Shown: positions 15,474 to 24,901 of the stretch, piece after piece | Layout of the letters: each line of letters begins with the position of its first letter | How positions within the stretch are numbered: the stretch's first letter is position 1 | Assembly (NCBI GenBank): GCA_025462865.1 | Contig: JAOAPI010000047.1 | Coordinates: forward strand, 1-64,000 | DNA from: Candidatus Sulfotelmatobacter sp. | GTDB lineage: Bacteria > Acidobacteriota > Terriglobia > Terriglobales > Acidobacteriaceae | DNA: 64,000 nt | Direction: 5' to 3' | Notes under the pieces: generated by a model | Database searches by the model: none | The model's input: only the letters and a program-made list of their open reading frames with translations | What the model was told of the DNA's origin: nothing | Position numbers and translations under genes: made by a program

Positions 15474-17147
15474 ATGTCGACTGAGTCCATCGCATGGCCG
15501 AGTGCGAGCGCGGAATCTCGTTCGTTCGTCGACACGCTCCACGAGTGGGTTACGACGGTCGATCACAAGCGACTTGGCATTCTGTACATCATTTACGCTT
15601 TGGTGTTTCTCTTGATCGGCGGGATCGAAGCAGCCATTATCCGCATCCAGTTGATCCGTCCACACAACAATTTTGTTTCGCCCCAGGTCTTCAACCGGCT
15701 GTTCACCATGCATGGAACCACCATGATTTTCTTCGTGGTCATGCCTGTCTTGTTCGGATTTGCAAACTATCTGATTCCACTCATGATTGGTGCGCGGGAC
15801 ATGGCATTTCCGCGCCTGAATGCGTTCAGTTTCTGGATGACGGCTTTTGGCGGCCTGCTTCTCTATTTCAGCTTAGTGGGAGCCAACGGGCTTTATGGAG
15901 CGGGAAACGCTCCGGACGTTGGATGGTTCGCCTACGCGCCGTTGACATCGCGGACGTTTTCGGTCGGGCACAGCACTGACTTCTGGACTCTGGCGCTGCT
16001 GGTCTCTGGCTTTGGCAGTATCGGCACCGCGATCAACATCGTGGCAACAATTCTCTGCATGCGTTGCCAGGGCATGACGCTGGCCAAAATGCCATTGTTC
16101 GCGTGGCTCAATCTCGTGATGGCGGGCCTGGTGATTCTCGCAGTGAGTCCGCTGACAGCGGCGCAGATCATGCTGCTGGTCGATCGCTATCTAGGCGGAC
16201 ACTTCTTCGACACCCAGGCAGGAGGCTCCGCGGTGTTTTGGATGCACTTCTTCTGGATTTTCGGACATCCCGAAGTCTATGTACTTGTCCTGCCAGCCTT
16301 CGCCTTCGCTTCAGAAATCATCCCGGTATTCTCCCGCAAGCCGATCTTCGGTTACCCGGTAATGGTAGGAGCGACCGTCGCGATCGGATTCATCAGCATG
16401 AGCGTGTGGGCTCATCACATGTTTACAGTCGGGATGGGCGCAAACGTAAATACTTTTTTTGTGATCTCGACTATGGCGATTGCGGTTCCCACGGGCATCA
16501 AGATCTTCAACTGGCTCGCAACTATCTGGGGAGGAAAGATCGAGTTCAAGACACCGATGCTGTTCTGCATCGCTTTCCTCTTCCAATTCCTGATCGCAGG
16601 TCTCACCGGGGTGATGATGAGTGCCGCCCCATTTGACTGGCAGCTGGGAAGCTCGTATTTCGTGGTTGCTCATTTTCACTATGTAATCGTCGGCGGCATT
16701 CTCTTCACGCTTTTCGGAGCCTTTTACTACTGGTTCCCGAAAATGTCGGGGAGGATGTACAGCGAGACCCTCGGCAAACTCCATTTCTGGCTTTTCCTGA
16801 TTGGCTTCCACCTGACTTTCGACTTTATGCACATCCCGGGACTGCTGGGCATGCCGCGAAGAATCTACACTTACGAACCGGGACGCGGTTGGGACACATG
16901 GAACTTCATTGTGACCATCGGAGTTTTCTTCCAAGCTGCTGCGATTGTGGTCTTCTTGGGAAACTTGATCTGGTCTTACTTCCGCGGCAAAGCCGCCGGA
17001 AACGATCCGTGGGATGCGTGGACTCTTGAGTGGTCCACCAATTCGCCGCCGCCCGCATACAACTTCTACACCATCCCAAGCGTCCAGAGCCGCCGTCCGC
17101 TCTGGGACCTAAAGCATCCGGACGATCCGGATTGGAAGTACGAGTGA
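15474..17147 (+). CDS. coxA: Cytochrome c oxidase subunit I (A-type heme-copper oxidase)
   Basis: 557 residues with 12 or more membrane helices; AGGAG before ATG. Heme and copper ligands are visible: H80 (TMHGTTM), H265 in FGHPEVY with E267 and the cross-link Tyr269, H314-H315 (WAHHMFTVGM), and H400/H402 (VVAHFHYV). The Glu in GHPEVY is the A1-type D-channel mark. It reduces O2 to water and pumps protons in the inner membrane. Follows coxB after 20 bases. Confidence 0.96.
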   Translation: MSTESIAWPSASAESRSFVDTLHEWVTTVDHKRLGILYIIYALVFLLIGGIEAAIIRIQLIRPHNNFVSPQVFNRLFTMHGTTMIFFVVMPVLFGFANYLIPLMIGARDMAFPRLNAFSFWMTAFGGLLLYFSLVGANGLYGAGNAPDVGWFAYAPLTSRTFSVGHSTDFWTLALLVSGFGSIGTAINIVATILCMRCQGMTLAKMPLFAWLNLVMAGLVILAVSPLTAAQIMLLVDRYLGGHFFDTQAGGSAVFWMHFFWIFGHPEVYVLVLPAFAFASEIIPVFSRKPIFGYPVMVGATVAIGFISMSVWAHHMFTVGMGANVNTFFVISTMAIAVPTGIKIFNWLATIWGGKIEFKTPMLFCIAFLFQFLIAGLTGVMMSAAPFDWQLGSSYFVVAHFHYVIVGGILFTLFGAFYYWFPKMSGRMYSETLGKLHFWLFLIGFHLTFDFMHIPGLLGMPRRIYTYEPGRGWDTWNFIVTIGVFFQAAAIVVFLGNLIWSYFRGKAAGNDPWDAWTLEWSTNSPPPAYNFYTIPSVQSRRPLWDLKHPDDPDWKYE

Positions 17148-17160
17148 AGGAGCAAGCCTG

Positions 17161-17757
17161 ATGAGCACGACATCTTTCCCGCTAGCACCGACAGAACTCG
17201 AGTGGAAGCTTCCCCCACGCGGACGCATAGCAATGTTCGCTCTTATCGCGGCCGAGGCTGCGATCTTCACTATCTTTGTCGTAGCTTATCTCTTTTATAT
17301 CGGCAAGAGCTTGTCCGGGCCCATGCCCTCGGAAGTTCTCTCGCCACCTTTCCTTTACACCGTTTGCTTACTCTCCAGCAGCCTGACGATTCACTTTGCC
17401 GCGAGAAGCCTTCGAGTCGGTAACGTGCGCAGCTTTGGTGCATGGTGGCTTTCGACGATCAGCCTCGGCGCGATCTTCCTTTATGGAACGGCGTCGGAAT
17501 GGCACCGCCTCATTTATAAGGACGGCCTGACGATCACGACCAATTTGTTTGGAACCACCTACTACTCACTGGTCGGGTTGCACGGCTTCCACGTCGTCGT
17601 GGGTCTCTTAGCGATGACCACTGTGATGGTTTTCACAATCGTCGGTGCTATGAAGCAAGAGCATGCCGAACGCATCGATGTGTTGTCTCTCTATTGGCAC
17701 TTCGTGGATGGAGTTTGGATTGTGGTCTTCACCATTGTTTATGTCATTGGGCGCTGA
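17161..17757 (+). CDS. coxC: Cytochrome c oxidase subunit III
   Basis: 198 residues, five membrane helices, with AAGGAG upstream. Family marks include ...RGRIAMFALIAAEAAIFT, GTASEWHRLI, GLHGFHVVVGL and YWHFVDGVWIVVF. This short five-helix form is usual for bacterial caa3/aa3 oxidases. The next gene starts directly after its stop codon. Confidence 0.93.
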   Translation: MSTTSFPLAPTELEWKLPPRGRIAMFALIAAEAAIFTIFVVAYLFYIGKSLSGPMPSEVLSPPFLYTVCLLSSSLTIHFAARSLRVGNVRSFGAWWLSTISLGAIFLYGTASEWHRLIYKDGLTITTNLFGTTYYSLVGLHGFHVVVGLLAMTTVMVFTIVGAMKQEHAERIDVLSLYWHFVDGVWIVVFTIVYVIGR

Positions 17758-18624
17758 ATGGAAAACAACATGAGCATCGACGCACTCGCGCAACCTGACG
17801 AGCGGACAGAAACGATCGAAATGCCGGCGTCTAGCGCCTGGCCGATTATTCTCGCTTTCGGCCTGACTTTGGTTTTTGCGGGTCTCGTTACCAGTTCATC
17901 GGTGAGTCTTCTGGGAGCGATCCTGGCAGCAAGTGGGTGCATCGGGTGGTTCCGCGATGTGCTGCCGCGCGAGAAGCATGAATCGGTGTCCGCGATCGAG
18001 ATGACTCCGCCCGTCAGTACCAGTCGTCCACGAGTGGCGGTAGTCGAGTGGATGACTGAAGAACTGCACCGAGCGCGCTTGCCGCTGGAGGTCTACCCAA
18101 TCAGAGCCGGCGTCAAGGGTGGCATGGCAGGAAGCGTCGCGATGGCGGTTCTGGCGGTGATGTATGGAATCATCAGCAGGCGCGGTATGTGGTACGCAAT
18201 CAACGTGCTCGCCGCGGGGTTTTTCCCCGGCAGGCATCCGCTGGCGCAGATCGGGGCCTTTCAATGGGACTCTCTGCTGATCGCGAGTGTCCTCCACTTG
18301 CTCGTTTCCTTAAGCGTTGGACTTCTCTACGGAGCGACGCTACCGATGCTTCCGCGGCACCCGATAGTTCTTGGTGGCTTGGTCGCACCCATTTTGTGGT
18401 CGGGCTTAGTTCACAGCTTTATTGAACTCATCGATCCAACCCTTAACCAGCAGATCGACTGGTTGTGGTTCGTTTTTTCTCAGATCGGATTTGGGATTGT
18501 CGCTGGCATCGTGGTCTCTCGACAACAACGTGTACCGACCCGGCAGCATCTTCCGTTTGCGATCCGCGCGGGGTTTGAAGTGCTGGGAGGCATCCATGAG
18601 AAGGATGGGGGAAAATCCCGGTGA
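17758..18624 (+). CDS. Membrane protein of the oxidase operon, function unknown
   Basis: The ATG abuts the coxC stop. The 288-residue product starts with a subunit IV-like pair of helices (AWPIILAFGLTLVFAGLV and SVSLLGAILAASGCIGWF), then a cytosolic linker, then four more membrane helices (including LLIASVLHLLVSLSVGLLYGA and IGFGIVAGIVVS). It probably belongs to the oxidase complex or its assembly; I do not recognise the second half. An ATG 12 bases in (MSIDALAQ) is an alternative start. Confidence 0.8.
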   Translation: MENNMSIDALAQPDERTETIEMPASSAWPIILAFGLTLVFAGLVTSSSVSLLGAILAASGCIGWFRDVLPREKHESVSAIEMTPPVSTSRPRVAVVEWMTEELHRARLPLEVYPIRAGVKGGMAGSVAMAVLAVMYGIISRRGMWYAINVLAAGFFPGRHPLAQIGAFQWDSLLIASVLHLLVSLSVGLLYGATLPMLPRHPIVLGGLVAPILWSGLVHSFIELIDPTLNQQIDWLWFVFSQIGFGIVAGIVVSRQQRVPTRQHLPFAIRAGFEVLGGIHEKDGGKSR

Positions 18625-19364
18625 TCAACTGGCAAATCGTCGGTTCTGCGCTCGCAATGTTTGCCGTTACAGTGTGCGTCGCGTGCAGTAACTCGGCCGG
18701 CCGTCCTGCACAGGATTCCGCCGTTATTCCGCCTGATCACATTATGGATTTCAGTGTGCTGTACGCCCAGAACTGTGCAGGCTGCCATGGCGTGGAAGGC
18801 AGTGGCGGAGCAGCCATGTCGTTGGCAAATCCGACTTATCTCGCAATCGCTAACGATGCCGTGATTCGCCACACCGCCGCGAATGGAGTGCCAGGCACGC
18901 CCATGCCCGCCTTTGCGCAGAGTGCGGGCGGAATGCTCACCGACAAGCAGATCGATGCTCTTGTGCGAGGAATTCGATCCTGGGCGAAGCCCGACGCTTT
19001 ACGCGATGCCACCCCGCCGCCCTATGCGGCGCAGTCTGCCGGTGATTCACAACGTGGCGCCGATGCGTATCGAACATACTGTTCTTCGTGTCATGGAGCC
19101 GACGGCCGCGGAGGCATCAAGGCCAGTTCGATTGTGGATGGCTCATACCTTGCTCTGGTCAGCAACCAACAACTTCGAACCATCGTGATTGCAGGCCGGC
19201 CCGAGCTGGATGCACCGGACTGGCGTAACGACGTTGAGGGTCGACCCATCTCGCCGCAAGATATTTCCGATGTGGTGGCGTGGCTCTCGAGCCAACGTCC
19301 AAAGTTCCCTGGCCAGCCATATTCAACTGCCTCGACAAACGCGGCCACTGGAGGATCTCGATGA
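18621..19364 (+). CDS. Diheme cytochrome c, probable lipoprotein
   Basis: GTG start overlaps the previous stop. The 247-residue product has a hydrophobic start and a candidate lipobox ending at Cys22 (VCVAC). Two cytochrome c domains follow with CAGCH (C52, C55, H56) and CSSCH (C154, C157, H158), each with a GxGG-type loop and a Met region (TPMPAF in the first). Placed between oxidase and Rieske genes, it probably carries electrons from the bc part to the CuA subunit. Confidence 0.88.
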   Translation: MINWQIVGSALAMFAVTVCVACSNSAGRPAQDSAVIPPDHIMDFSVLYAQNCAGCHGVEGSGGAAMSLANPTYLAIANDAVIRHTAANGVPGTPMPAFAQSAGGMLTDKQIDALVRGIRSWAKPDALRDATPPPYAAQSAGDSQRGADAYRTYCSSCHGADGRGGIKASSIVDGSYLALVSNQQLRTIVIAGRPELDAPDWRNDVEGRPISPQDISDVVAWLSSQRPKFPGQPYSTASTNAATGGSR

Positions 19365-19906
19365 CTGCAGAGAATGGAATTTCCAGACGTGCAGCTCTTG
19401 TGAAACTGGGTATTTTTCTCAACGGCATCGTCGGAGCTGCTTTGGCCGTGCCGATCCTGCGTTATCTCCTTTCGCCCGTGACTCGCGAACGGAGGACAGG
19501 TTATGACTCGTGGCTCTTACTCGGCGGCCTGGACCAGTTTCCCGCTGGCCAGACTCGACTCGCTACCTACAAGAACCCCGTGGTCAATGCCTGGGACGGA
19601 GAGACCGGCGATATCGCTTGCTGGGTGCGAAATGTCGACGATCAAAAATTTCAGGTCTTTGCCATCAACTGCGCGCACCTTGGATGCCCCGTCCGCTGGT
19701 TCGCCCAGTCGAACCTCTTCATGTGCCCCTGCCATGGCGGCGCTTACTACCAGGACGGTTCGCGTGCCTCTGGCCCCCCTGAGCGGGGCTTGTTCCAATA
19801 CCGCTATAAGGTTGAAGGCGGAAAACTTCTCATCAAGGCTGGCGAGATGCCAACTCCTGGTCAGCCCGTTGCAAATAAGGCGGGAGGGAAGACAACTTGC
19901 GCCTGA
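19361..19906 (+). CDS. Rieske 2Fe-2S protein of a bc-type complex
   Basis: ATG 19361 (GGAGGATCTCG upstream) overlaps the previous stop by four bases. 181 residues: an N-terminal Tat-like segment (SRRAALVKLG) with one membrane anchor, then the Rieske fold with C104-A-H106-L-G-C109 and C122-P-C124-H125-G-G. It takes electrons from quinol within the cytochrome b/Rieske complex. The cytochrome b gene overlaps its end. Confidence 0.93.
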   Translation: MTAENGISRRAALVKLGIFLNGIVGAALAVPILRYLLSPVTRERRTGYDSWLLLGGLDQFPAGQTRLATYKNPVVNAWDGETGDIACWVRNVDDQKFQVFAINCAHLGCPVRWFAQSNLFMCPCHGGAYYQDGSRASGPPERGLFQYRYKVEGGKLLIKAGEMPTPGQPVANKAGGKTTCA

Positions 19907-21372
19907 TCCAAAAAGTCGGAGAGTGGTTGGATCTGCGTCTGCAGTTGGGCGCGCCGATTCGCGAAACTGCCGGGCATCCGGTTCCGCGCGAGACCGCGAG
20001 CTGGTTCTATGTTTTCGGCAGCGCCGCGCTGACATGTTTCATGTTCCAAATTGTTACCGGCATACTGCTTGCGCTGATCTATGTGCCTTCCGCGGGAGAA
20101 GCCTGGAACAGTCTCCAAACGCTCAATCACGGCGTTTCTTTGGGCTGGTTCATCCGCGCGCTGCATGGGTGGGGCTCGAACTTCATGGTCGCGATTGTTT
20201 TGATCCACATGGTGCAGGTCTTTCTCTTTGGAGCCTATAAGTTTCCCAGAGAACTGACGTGGATCGTTGGCGTGTTTCTTTTACTTGTGACGCTTGGAAT
20301 GGCATTTACCGGCCAAGTGTTGCGATTCGATCAGGATGCCTACTGGGGATTAGGCATCGGAGCATCGATCGCGAGCCGGGTTCCGATTATCGGACCGTGG
20401 GCTGTCAACTTGATGCTCGGCGGACCCATCATTGCTGGCGCTACCCTCTCACGATTCTTCGCGCTACATGTTTTTGTCATCCCGGGACTACTGATCGCTT
20501 TTGTCGGCGTGCATCTGCTGTTGGTGCTAAAACTGGGAATCAACGAGTGGCCGATGCCGGGACGCATCGTCCGGCGCGCCACGTACATGCAGGAATATCG
20601 CGAGCTAACCCACAAGCAGGGCATACCATTCGTGCCCGAGGCGGTGTGGAAGGACATCTTGTTCTCCGGTTTCATTCTTTTTGCAATTGCTGTTTGCGCG
20701 GTTCACTTTGGTCCCTTCGGTCCAAGCGGCCAACCGGACCCCACGATTATTCAGACCGCGCCGCGTCCCGACTTTTTCTTCTTGTGGCTGTATGCTCTGC
20801 TCTCTTTCCTGCCCCCGTCAGCCGAGACGCCCATCCTGCTGATTGGTCCGGCAGTCGGACTCATTGTCCTGTTGGTGCTTCCGTTTGTAGCAGGCGAAGG
20901 TGAGAAGAGCTGGAGGCGCAGGCCGATCGCAGTTCTCACGATTCTGCTGGTCGCCGTAGGCCTGGGCTCGCTGACTCATCTGGCTGAGCACACACCCTGG
21001 AGCCCGGTGATGGATGCCTGGAGCAGTCAGCCGATTCCGTCTGAGTTCCTGCATGGCAGAACGGCATTGGAGCGTCACGGCGCGCTCGTTTTCCAGGCCA
21101 AGCAATGTCATAACTGTCACTCGCTGGATGACAAAGGCGGTCAGCGTGGGCCGGCGCTCGACCGTGTTGCTCTGCGCCTGACCGAAGATCAGCTTATTCG
21201 CCAGGTGATTCAAGGCGGTGGAAATATGCCGGCCTATGGGAAAAATCTTAGTCCGGCGGAAACAACTGCACTGGTAGCATTCCTGGAAACCCTGCATCCG
21301 GCAAATCAGAAACCAGCTCGCAATGCTTCTCAAGCGGTGACGCTCGGCGCAAGCGAGGTCTCGCCGCGGTAA
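19897..21372 (+). CDS. Cytochrome b (b6 plus subunit IV type) fused to C-terminal cytochrome c
   Basis: TTG start with GGGAGGG upstream, overlapping the Rieske gene by 10 bases; 491 residues. Heme b ligands are H90/H104 and H191/H206. The second pair has 14 residues between, as in cytochrome b6 rather than mitochondrial b. A subunit IV-like part follows (PDPTIIQTAPRPDFFFLWLYALL; the quinone-site PEWY is replaced by PDFF). After the last helix a cytochrome c domain has CHNCH (C404, C407, H408) and Met444 (GGNMPAYG), replacing a separate cytochrome c1. This is the quinol-oxidising core that feeds the diheme cytochrome and oxidase. Confidence 0.92.
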   Translation: MRLIQKVGEWLDLRLQLGAPIRETAGHPVPRETASWFYVFGSAALTCFMFQIVTGILLALIYVPSAGEAWNSLQTLNHGVSLGWFIRALHGWGSNFMVAIVLIHMVQVFLFGAYKFPRELTWIVGVFLLLVTLGMAFTGQVLRFDQDAYWGLGIGASIASRVPIIGPWAVNLMLGGPIIAGATLSRFFALHVFVIPGLLIAFVGVHLLLVLKLGINEWPMPGRIVRRATYMQEYRELTHKQGIPFVPEAVWKDILFSGFILFAIAVCAVHFGPFGPSGQPDPTIIQTAPRPDFFFLWLYALLSFLPPSAETPILLIGPAVGLIVLLVLPFVAGEGEKSWRRRPIAVLTILLVAVGLGSLTHLAEHTPWSPVMDAWSSQPIPSEFLHGRTALERHGALVFQAKQCHNCHSLDDKGGQRGPALDRVALRLTEDQLIRQVIQGGGNMPAYGKNLSPAETTALVAFLETLHPANQKPARNASQAVTLGASEVSPR

Positions 21373-21380
21373 ACCCGGCC

Positions 21381-22256
21381 ATGTTCGAGTCTCATGCACA
21401 CACGCATTCGTGGTCGCTCGCCATCATCTGCGCGCTGGTGGTCACGGCATTGGTTTATTTACGCGGCTGGCTTTCTCTTCGCGACGCTTTCCCAAACCTG
21501 ATTCGCGGTTGGCGGCTTGCCACATTCATGAGCGGCCTCTTTCTAGTCTGGACTGCCGTCGCTTCTCCACTCGCCACCCTCGATCATCAGTCGCTCACAA
21601 TTCACATGATGAAGCACCTTCTGTTGATGACGGTCGCCGCTCCGCTACTCCTGGCGGGAGCGCCGGTGTTTCCGCTGGTGTGCGGGTTGCCGAAGGTATT
21701 CATTACGAGCCATCTTCCACTTGCCAGTCTGCTGGCACGGCGGTTCAAACGCAGTCCCACGCATCCTGTGTTGTGTTGGATTGCGGGCACGGTTACCGTA
21801 ATCGGATGGCATCTTCCCGTTGCGTTTCAGCTGGGCATGCGCTCTCACTGGATGCACAGCTTGGAGGATATATCTTTTCTGATGGCTGGCCTATTGTTCT
21901 GGTGGCCTATCGTGTGGTCTTCGCCGAACGCGAAGAGGTCGCCGCAGTGGTCCATGGCTTTTTATCTCTTTCTCGCCACGCTGCCTTGTGACATTCTTTC
22001 TGCGTTCTTCGTATTTTCGAACCGGCTAATCTACCCCTTCTATCTATCTACACCTCGGCTATTCAGCATGCGGCCCCTTGCAGAGCAGGAATGTGCAGGC
22101 GCGCTGATGTGGGTTTGGGTGACGTTCGCATACGTGATTCCTGCCGTTGCGATCACCCTGCAGATTCTCTCCCCTCGCGACATACGATCGCAGGAATCAA
22201 TCCAAGCAGTGCCGACAAGAGTAGCAGGTGGCTCTCTGAACGAGGCGGAGTGTTAG
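21381..22256 (+). CDS. ctaG: CtaG-type cytochrome c oxidase assembly protein (caa3_CtaG)
   Basis: 291 residues, about seven membrane helices. Family marks include TIHMMKHLLLMTVAAPLLLAGAP, a helix with GWHLP, and MHSLEDISFLMAGLLFWWPIV, with conserved His residues thought to help copper insertion. Last gene of the respiratory operon. This is the Bacillus-type CtaG, not the Cox11 family. Confidence 0.9.
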   Translation: MFESHAHTHSWSLAIICALVVTALVYLRGWLSLRDAFPNLIRGWRLATFMSGLFLVWTAVASPLATLDHQSLTIHMMKHLLLMTVAAPLLLAGAPVFPLVCGLPKVFITSHLPLASLLARRFKRSPTHPVLCWIAGTVTVIGWHLPVAFQLGMRSHWMHSLEDISFLMAGLLFWWPIVWSSPNAKRSPQWSMAFYLFLATLPCDILSAFFVFSNRLIYPFYLSTPRLFSMRPLAEQECAGALMWVWVTFAYVIPAVAITLQILSPRDIRSQESIQAVPTRVAGGSLNEAEC

Positions 22257-22285
22257 TAATAAGGAGAGGTCCACTCGGTGTTAGT

Positions 22286-23287
22286 TCAGAAGGGAAAGCG
22301 CACCGAGAGAATCCAGCGATGGTTGTATTGGTGGAATTGCGTTACGGCGATCTGCACACCGCCACCGATGGTGAGATGGAGTCGCTCCGCGAGGGGAAGG
22401 CTGCCTAACACAATTCCCGGTGTGAGAAAAACTTCCTTCTTTCCGTCGAGCGTCCCGCCCGACCAGAAAATTGAATTTTGCTCGAGCATAGGCCAGATTT
22501 TTCCTTTGATCCTGTAATCAACGGCGGTGTTGAAGACGATAGCGCGGCCGAGAATATCCGCTCCGCTGGTTGGAAGATTCGCGCCAATTGTGCTTTGGAT
22601 ATCCCATGGCCCAATGCCTTTCGCTGCAGCGAGAGTGGGAGATAAGACGCTGTGGCCCTGTCCGTTCGGGACGGTGCCTGTAGCAACGGAACCACCAAGA
22701 AAAAATCCCACAAAGTAGTCGCCCTTGCTCTCGGGTGCGGAAAACGCGCGGTACTTAACTTGCCATGAGAGATCTCCAAATCCATCCGGTGTCTTCGATT
22801 GATGCACCAGGTACCCGGGCGGAAATATTCCTACTTCCAAGCGTGTAGTAGGGATGATTTCCAAACCCCGTGAGGCGCCATAGTTCGAGGTCACCGTACC
22901 ACCCGTTGGATCTTGCTGCCAAGACATGTCGTAACGGTATTGCTCGACCAGCATGACGTGAGTTGTGACGATGGGCGAAACAAAATGTGGCTGGCTGGCG
23001 CGCGTCTTGTCCACTTTGCGCATCCAGGCGTGAACCCAATCGCCCTGTTGGTGGCTGCTGCTGTTGGTATCGTTCAGATTGGAACCGCCTTGATCAAGAG
23101 CGGTGGAGTCTAATGAGCATTCGTCCGCAGGCTGGCCGCAAAACGAAAGAGACGGACCAGAACCAGAGAATGAGGATGCACCGTTTCCGGCTGAAGTCTG
23201 AGCCGGCAGTGTGACAGCGAAAGCACCGATCAGCACAATAAGGCAGAAAGAACGTTCCGCGCATGTGGTCCTTAGTTTGAAAGCCAT
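22286..23287 (-). CDS. Outer-membrane beta-barrel protein
   Basis: ATG 23287 follows CAGGGACACAA. The 333-residue product has a Sec signal (LIVLIGAFAVTLPAQTSA), a low-complexity Ser/Gly-rich start, then alternating beta-strand text (YRYDMSW, LEVGIFPPGY, LSWQVKYRAF, YFVGFFLGGS, WILSVRFPF) and ends in a terminal Phe, as in outer-membrane proteins. It resembles the phenol-degradation MetA-like or transporter barrel families; the cargo is unknown. It converges on ctaG. Confidence 0.75.
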   Translation of the reverse strand: MAFKLRTTCAERSFCLIVLIGAFAVTLPAQTSAGNGASSFSGSGPSLSFCGQPADECSLDSTALDQGGSNLNDTNSSSHQQGDWVHAWMRKVDKTRASQPHFVSPIVTTHVMLVEQYRYDMSWQQDPTGGTVTSNYGASRGLEIIPTTRLEVGIFPPGYLVHQSKTPDGFGDLSWQVKYRAFSAPESKGDYFVGFFLGGSVATGTVPNGQGHSVLSPTLAAAKGIGPWDIQSTIGANLPTSGADILGRAIVFNTAVDYRIKGKIWPMLEQNSIFWSGGTLDGKKEVFLTPGIVLGSLPLAERLHLTIGGGVQIAVTQFHQYNHRWILSVRFPF

Positions 23288-23712
23288 TTGTGTCCCTGCT
23301 CATCGGCGCTTCGTTCGGCAACTTCGCTATGGTGCAAGCGCGCCATTTCGTTATCTCCAAGGCCGTCGGATTTCTCTTTGGTATGCATCCAGGTTTCCAA
23401 ACGTCCGCGCGGCAACCGGCATAAGGTTTTGCAAGCCGAAGATCAGTGCGGAACAGCAGAAGGAGCAATCGCGGTGTCCATATGCGGACGGTGAGTCAGC
23501 GTGTCGACGATGCGAGGTCTTGCTTACCTGCCGAATCTCCACAGGACGAACTCACAAAGCTGTGAGTGAGAGCGTCAAATGGGTTCGCTCTTGGTTCCAA
23601 TGGGGATGTCGGACTTCCACTCTGCAAGTAGGCCCATCGCCGTCGGGCTGCAAGAATAGTTGCCGACCCGGTTGGAGAGTGATCCGTTGCCTTGCCGATT
23701 TTCAGCAGCTTC
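23288..23712. other. Stretch without a confident gene
   Basis: Open frames on both strands cover this gap but none has a good ribosome site, and their products are Arg/Cys/Ser-rich without domain features. No hairpin terminator or repeat was seen. Confidence 0.3.
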
Positions 23713-24888
23713 TTAAACTACTTTCTGCGTCGCGAGTCCCGGTTGGTAACCAGCAGGCGGCGGGGTCGGAAGCTTGGGCTTCGCAGCGCGATTTCCGCCT
23801 GAGTTCGCACGTCGGTTGGCGGCGATTCTCGCGGTGAGTAGGAGAGCCGTCAAACTTGTCAGGATTACAACGATTGCTTTCCAGTCTCGTATGATCGGGT
23901 CGTTTCCCATGATCGTGAGTGCGAAGAAAACACACAATAGGTGGACACAGAAAACAGGGAGCGACGCCTGCCCCAGCATCACCAGAGGCCGGATCGCAAA
24001 AAAACTTAGGGCAGATCGAGACCTAATTGCCAACACTCCTACGGCGGTGAAATCGATCATGCGGCCGACTCCAAAATCCCACTTATCGAGCAGCAAGCCG
24101 GACTTCCCGAATGTGAGAACCCCAGTCATTTGGGCGTAGCGCAGAATCAGGAAAAAAATCGCTGCTATCGCCGCGGGTATCGTCATCCGTTTCACCCAGT
24201 CGAGACGGAAGTCGTCTTTAGCCCAGCGGACGCCCAGCCAAAGACCGACTAACCACCATAACTGCCACGCCCAGAGATCGAACGCGCCCATCTCGTTTAA
24301 AGGGATCCGCAGGCCGAACGCTCGACTCTGTACGTGATATACGAAACTCCGGAATCCGAATTGTGCGAGCAGCCAGAGGGTGAAGCCTCCAGCAATGGCA
24401 TATTTCCACCCAAACCGCTCCCCTAGCATGAGTGCGAGAGGAGTCAACGCGAGGAGGATGATGTAGATCGGCAGGATATCGAGCAGGGGCGGCCTGTAGA
24501 GCATCAATGCCGCATCGATGAAAGCACGCGTATGACTTGCGGTGAAATAGAAATCGAGAAGATTATGCACCGCAGGAGTGTTGCCGTGCGCCGCGATCGG
24601 AGCTTCTATGACGAAGGCAAACGCCAGCAGCAACAGTTGGTAGCAGTACAGCTTTCCTGCTCGCGTCCATAACTTCCGCCACATCGCGCCAGAGCCGTCC
24701 CGCTCGGCAATCCGGAAATAAATGCGACCCGTAAACAGAGCGGAAAGAAAGATGAAGCCTTCTGTTGCGGCGAAAAATCCAAACGGCTGATTGACGTACG
24801 TGCTCAGGACTGTGGGCAAATGAGTACAGGTGATCCATACCAGCATCAGGCCACGAAGGGCGTCGAGTTCTTCTATTCGCTGTGGCAT
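23713..24888 (-). CDS. OpgC-like membrane acyltransferase
   Basis: 391 residues with about ten membrane helices. The start (RIEELDALRGLMLVWITCTHLP) has the E-x-D-x-x-RG motif with a following His typical of the OpgC and acyltransferase-3 group; TEGFIFLSALFTGR and the C-terminal LGQASLPVFCVHLLCVF also fit OpgC proteins, which succinylate osmoregulated periplasmic glucans. The tail after the last helix is Pro/Lys-rich. It follows the hydrolase gene after 13 bases, so the two are likely co-transcribed. The real substrate is uncertain. Confidence 0.8.
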   Translation of the reverse strand: MPQRIEELDALRGLMLVWITCTHLPTVLSTYVNQPFGFFAATEGFIFLSALFTGRIYFRIAERDGSGAMWRKLWTRAGKLYCYQLLLLAFAFVIEAPIAAHGNTPAVHNLLDFYFTASHTRAFIDAALMLYRPPLLDILPIYIILLALTPLALMLGERFGWKYAIAGGFTLWLLAQFGFRSFVYHVQSRAFGLRIPLNEMGAFDLWAWQLWWLVGLWLGVRWAKDDFRLDWVKRMTIPAAIAAIFFLILRYAQMTGVLTFGKSGLLLDKWDFGVGRMIDFTAVGVLAIRSRSALSFFAIRPLVMLGQASLPVFCVHLLCVFFALTIMGNDPIIRDWKAIVVILTSLTALLLTARIAANRRANSGGNRAAKPKLPTPPPAGYQPGLATQKVV

Positions 24889-24901
24889 GGGTTAGCCAAG
24901 A

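Noticed and set aside
23211-23837. 208-codon plus-strand frame
   Set aside because: It overlaps the ends of two better minus-strand genes, has Arg/Ser/Cys-rich text without domains, and no ribosome site.
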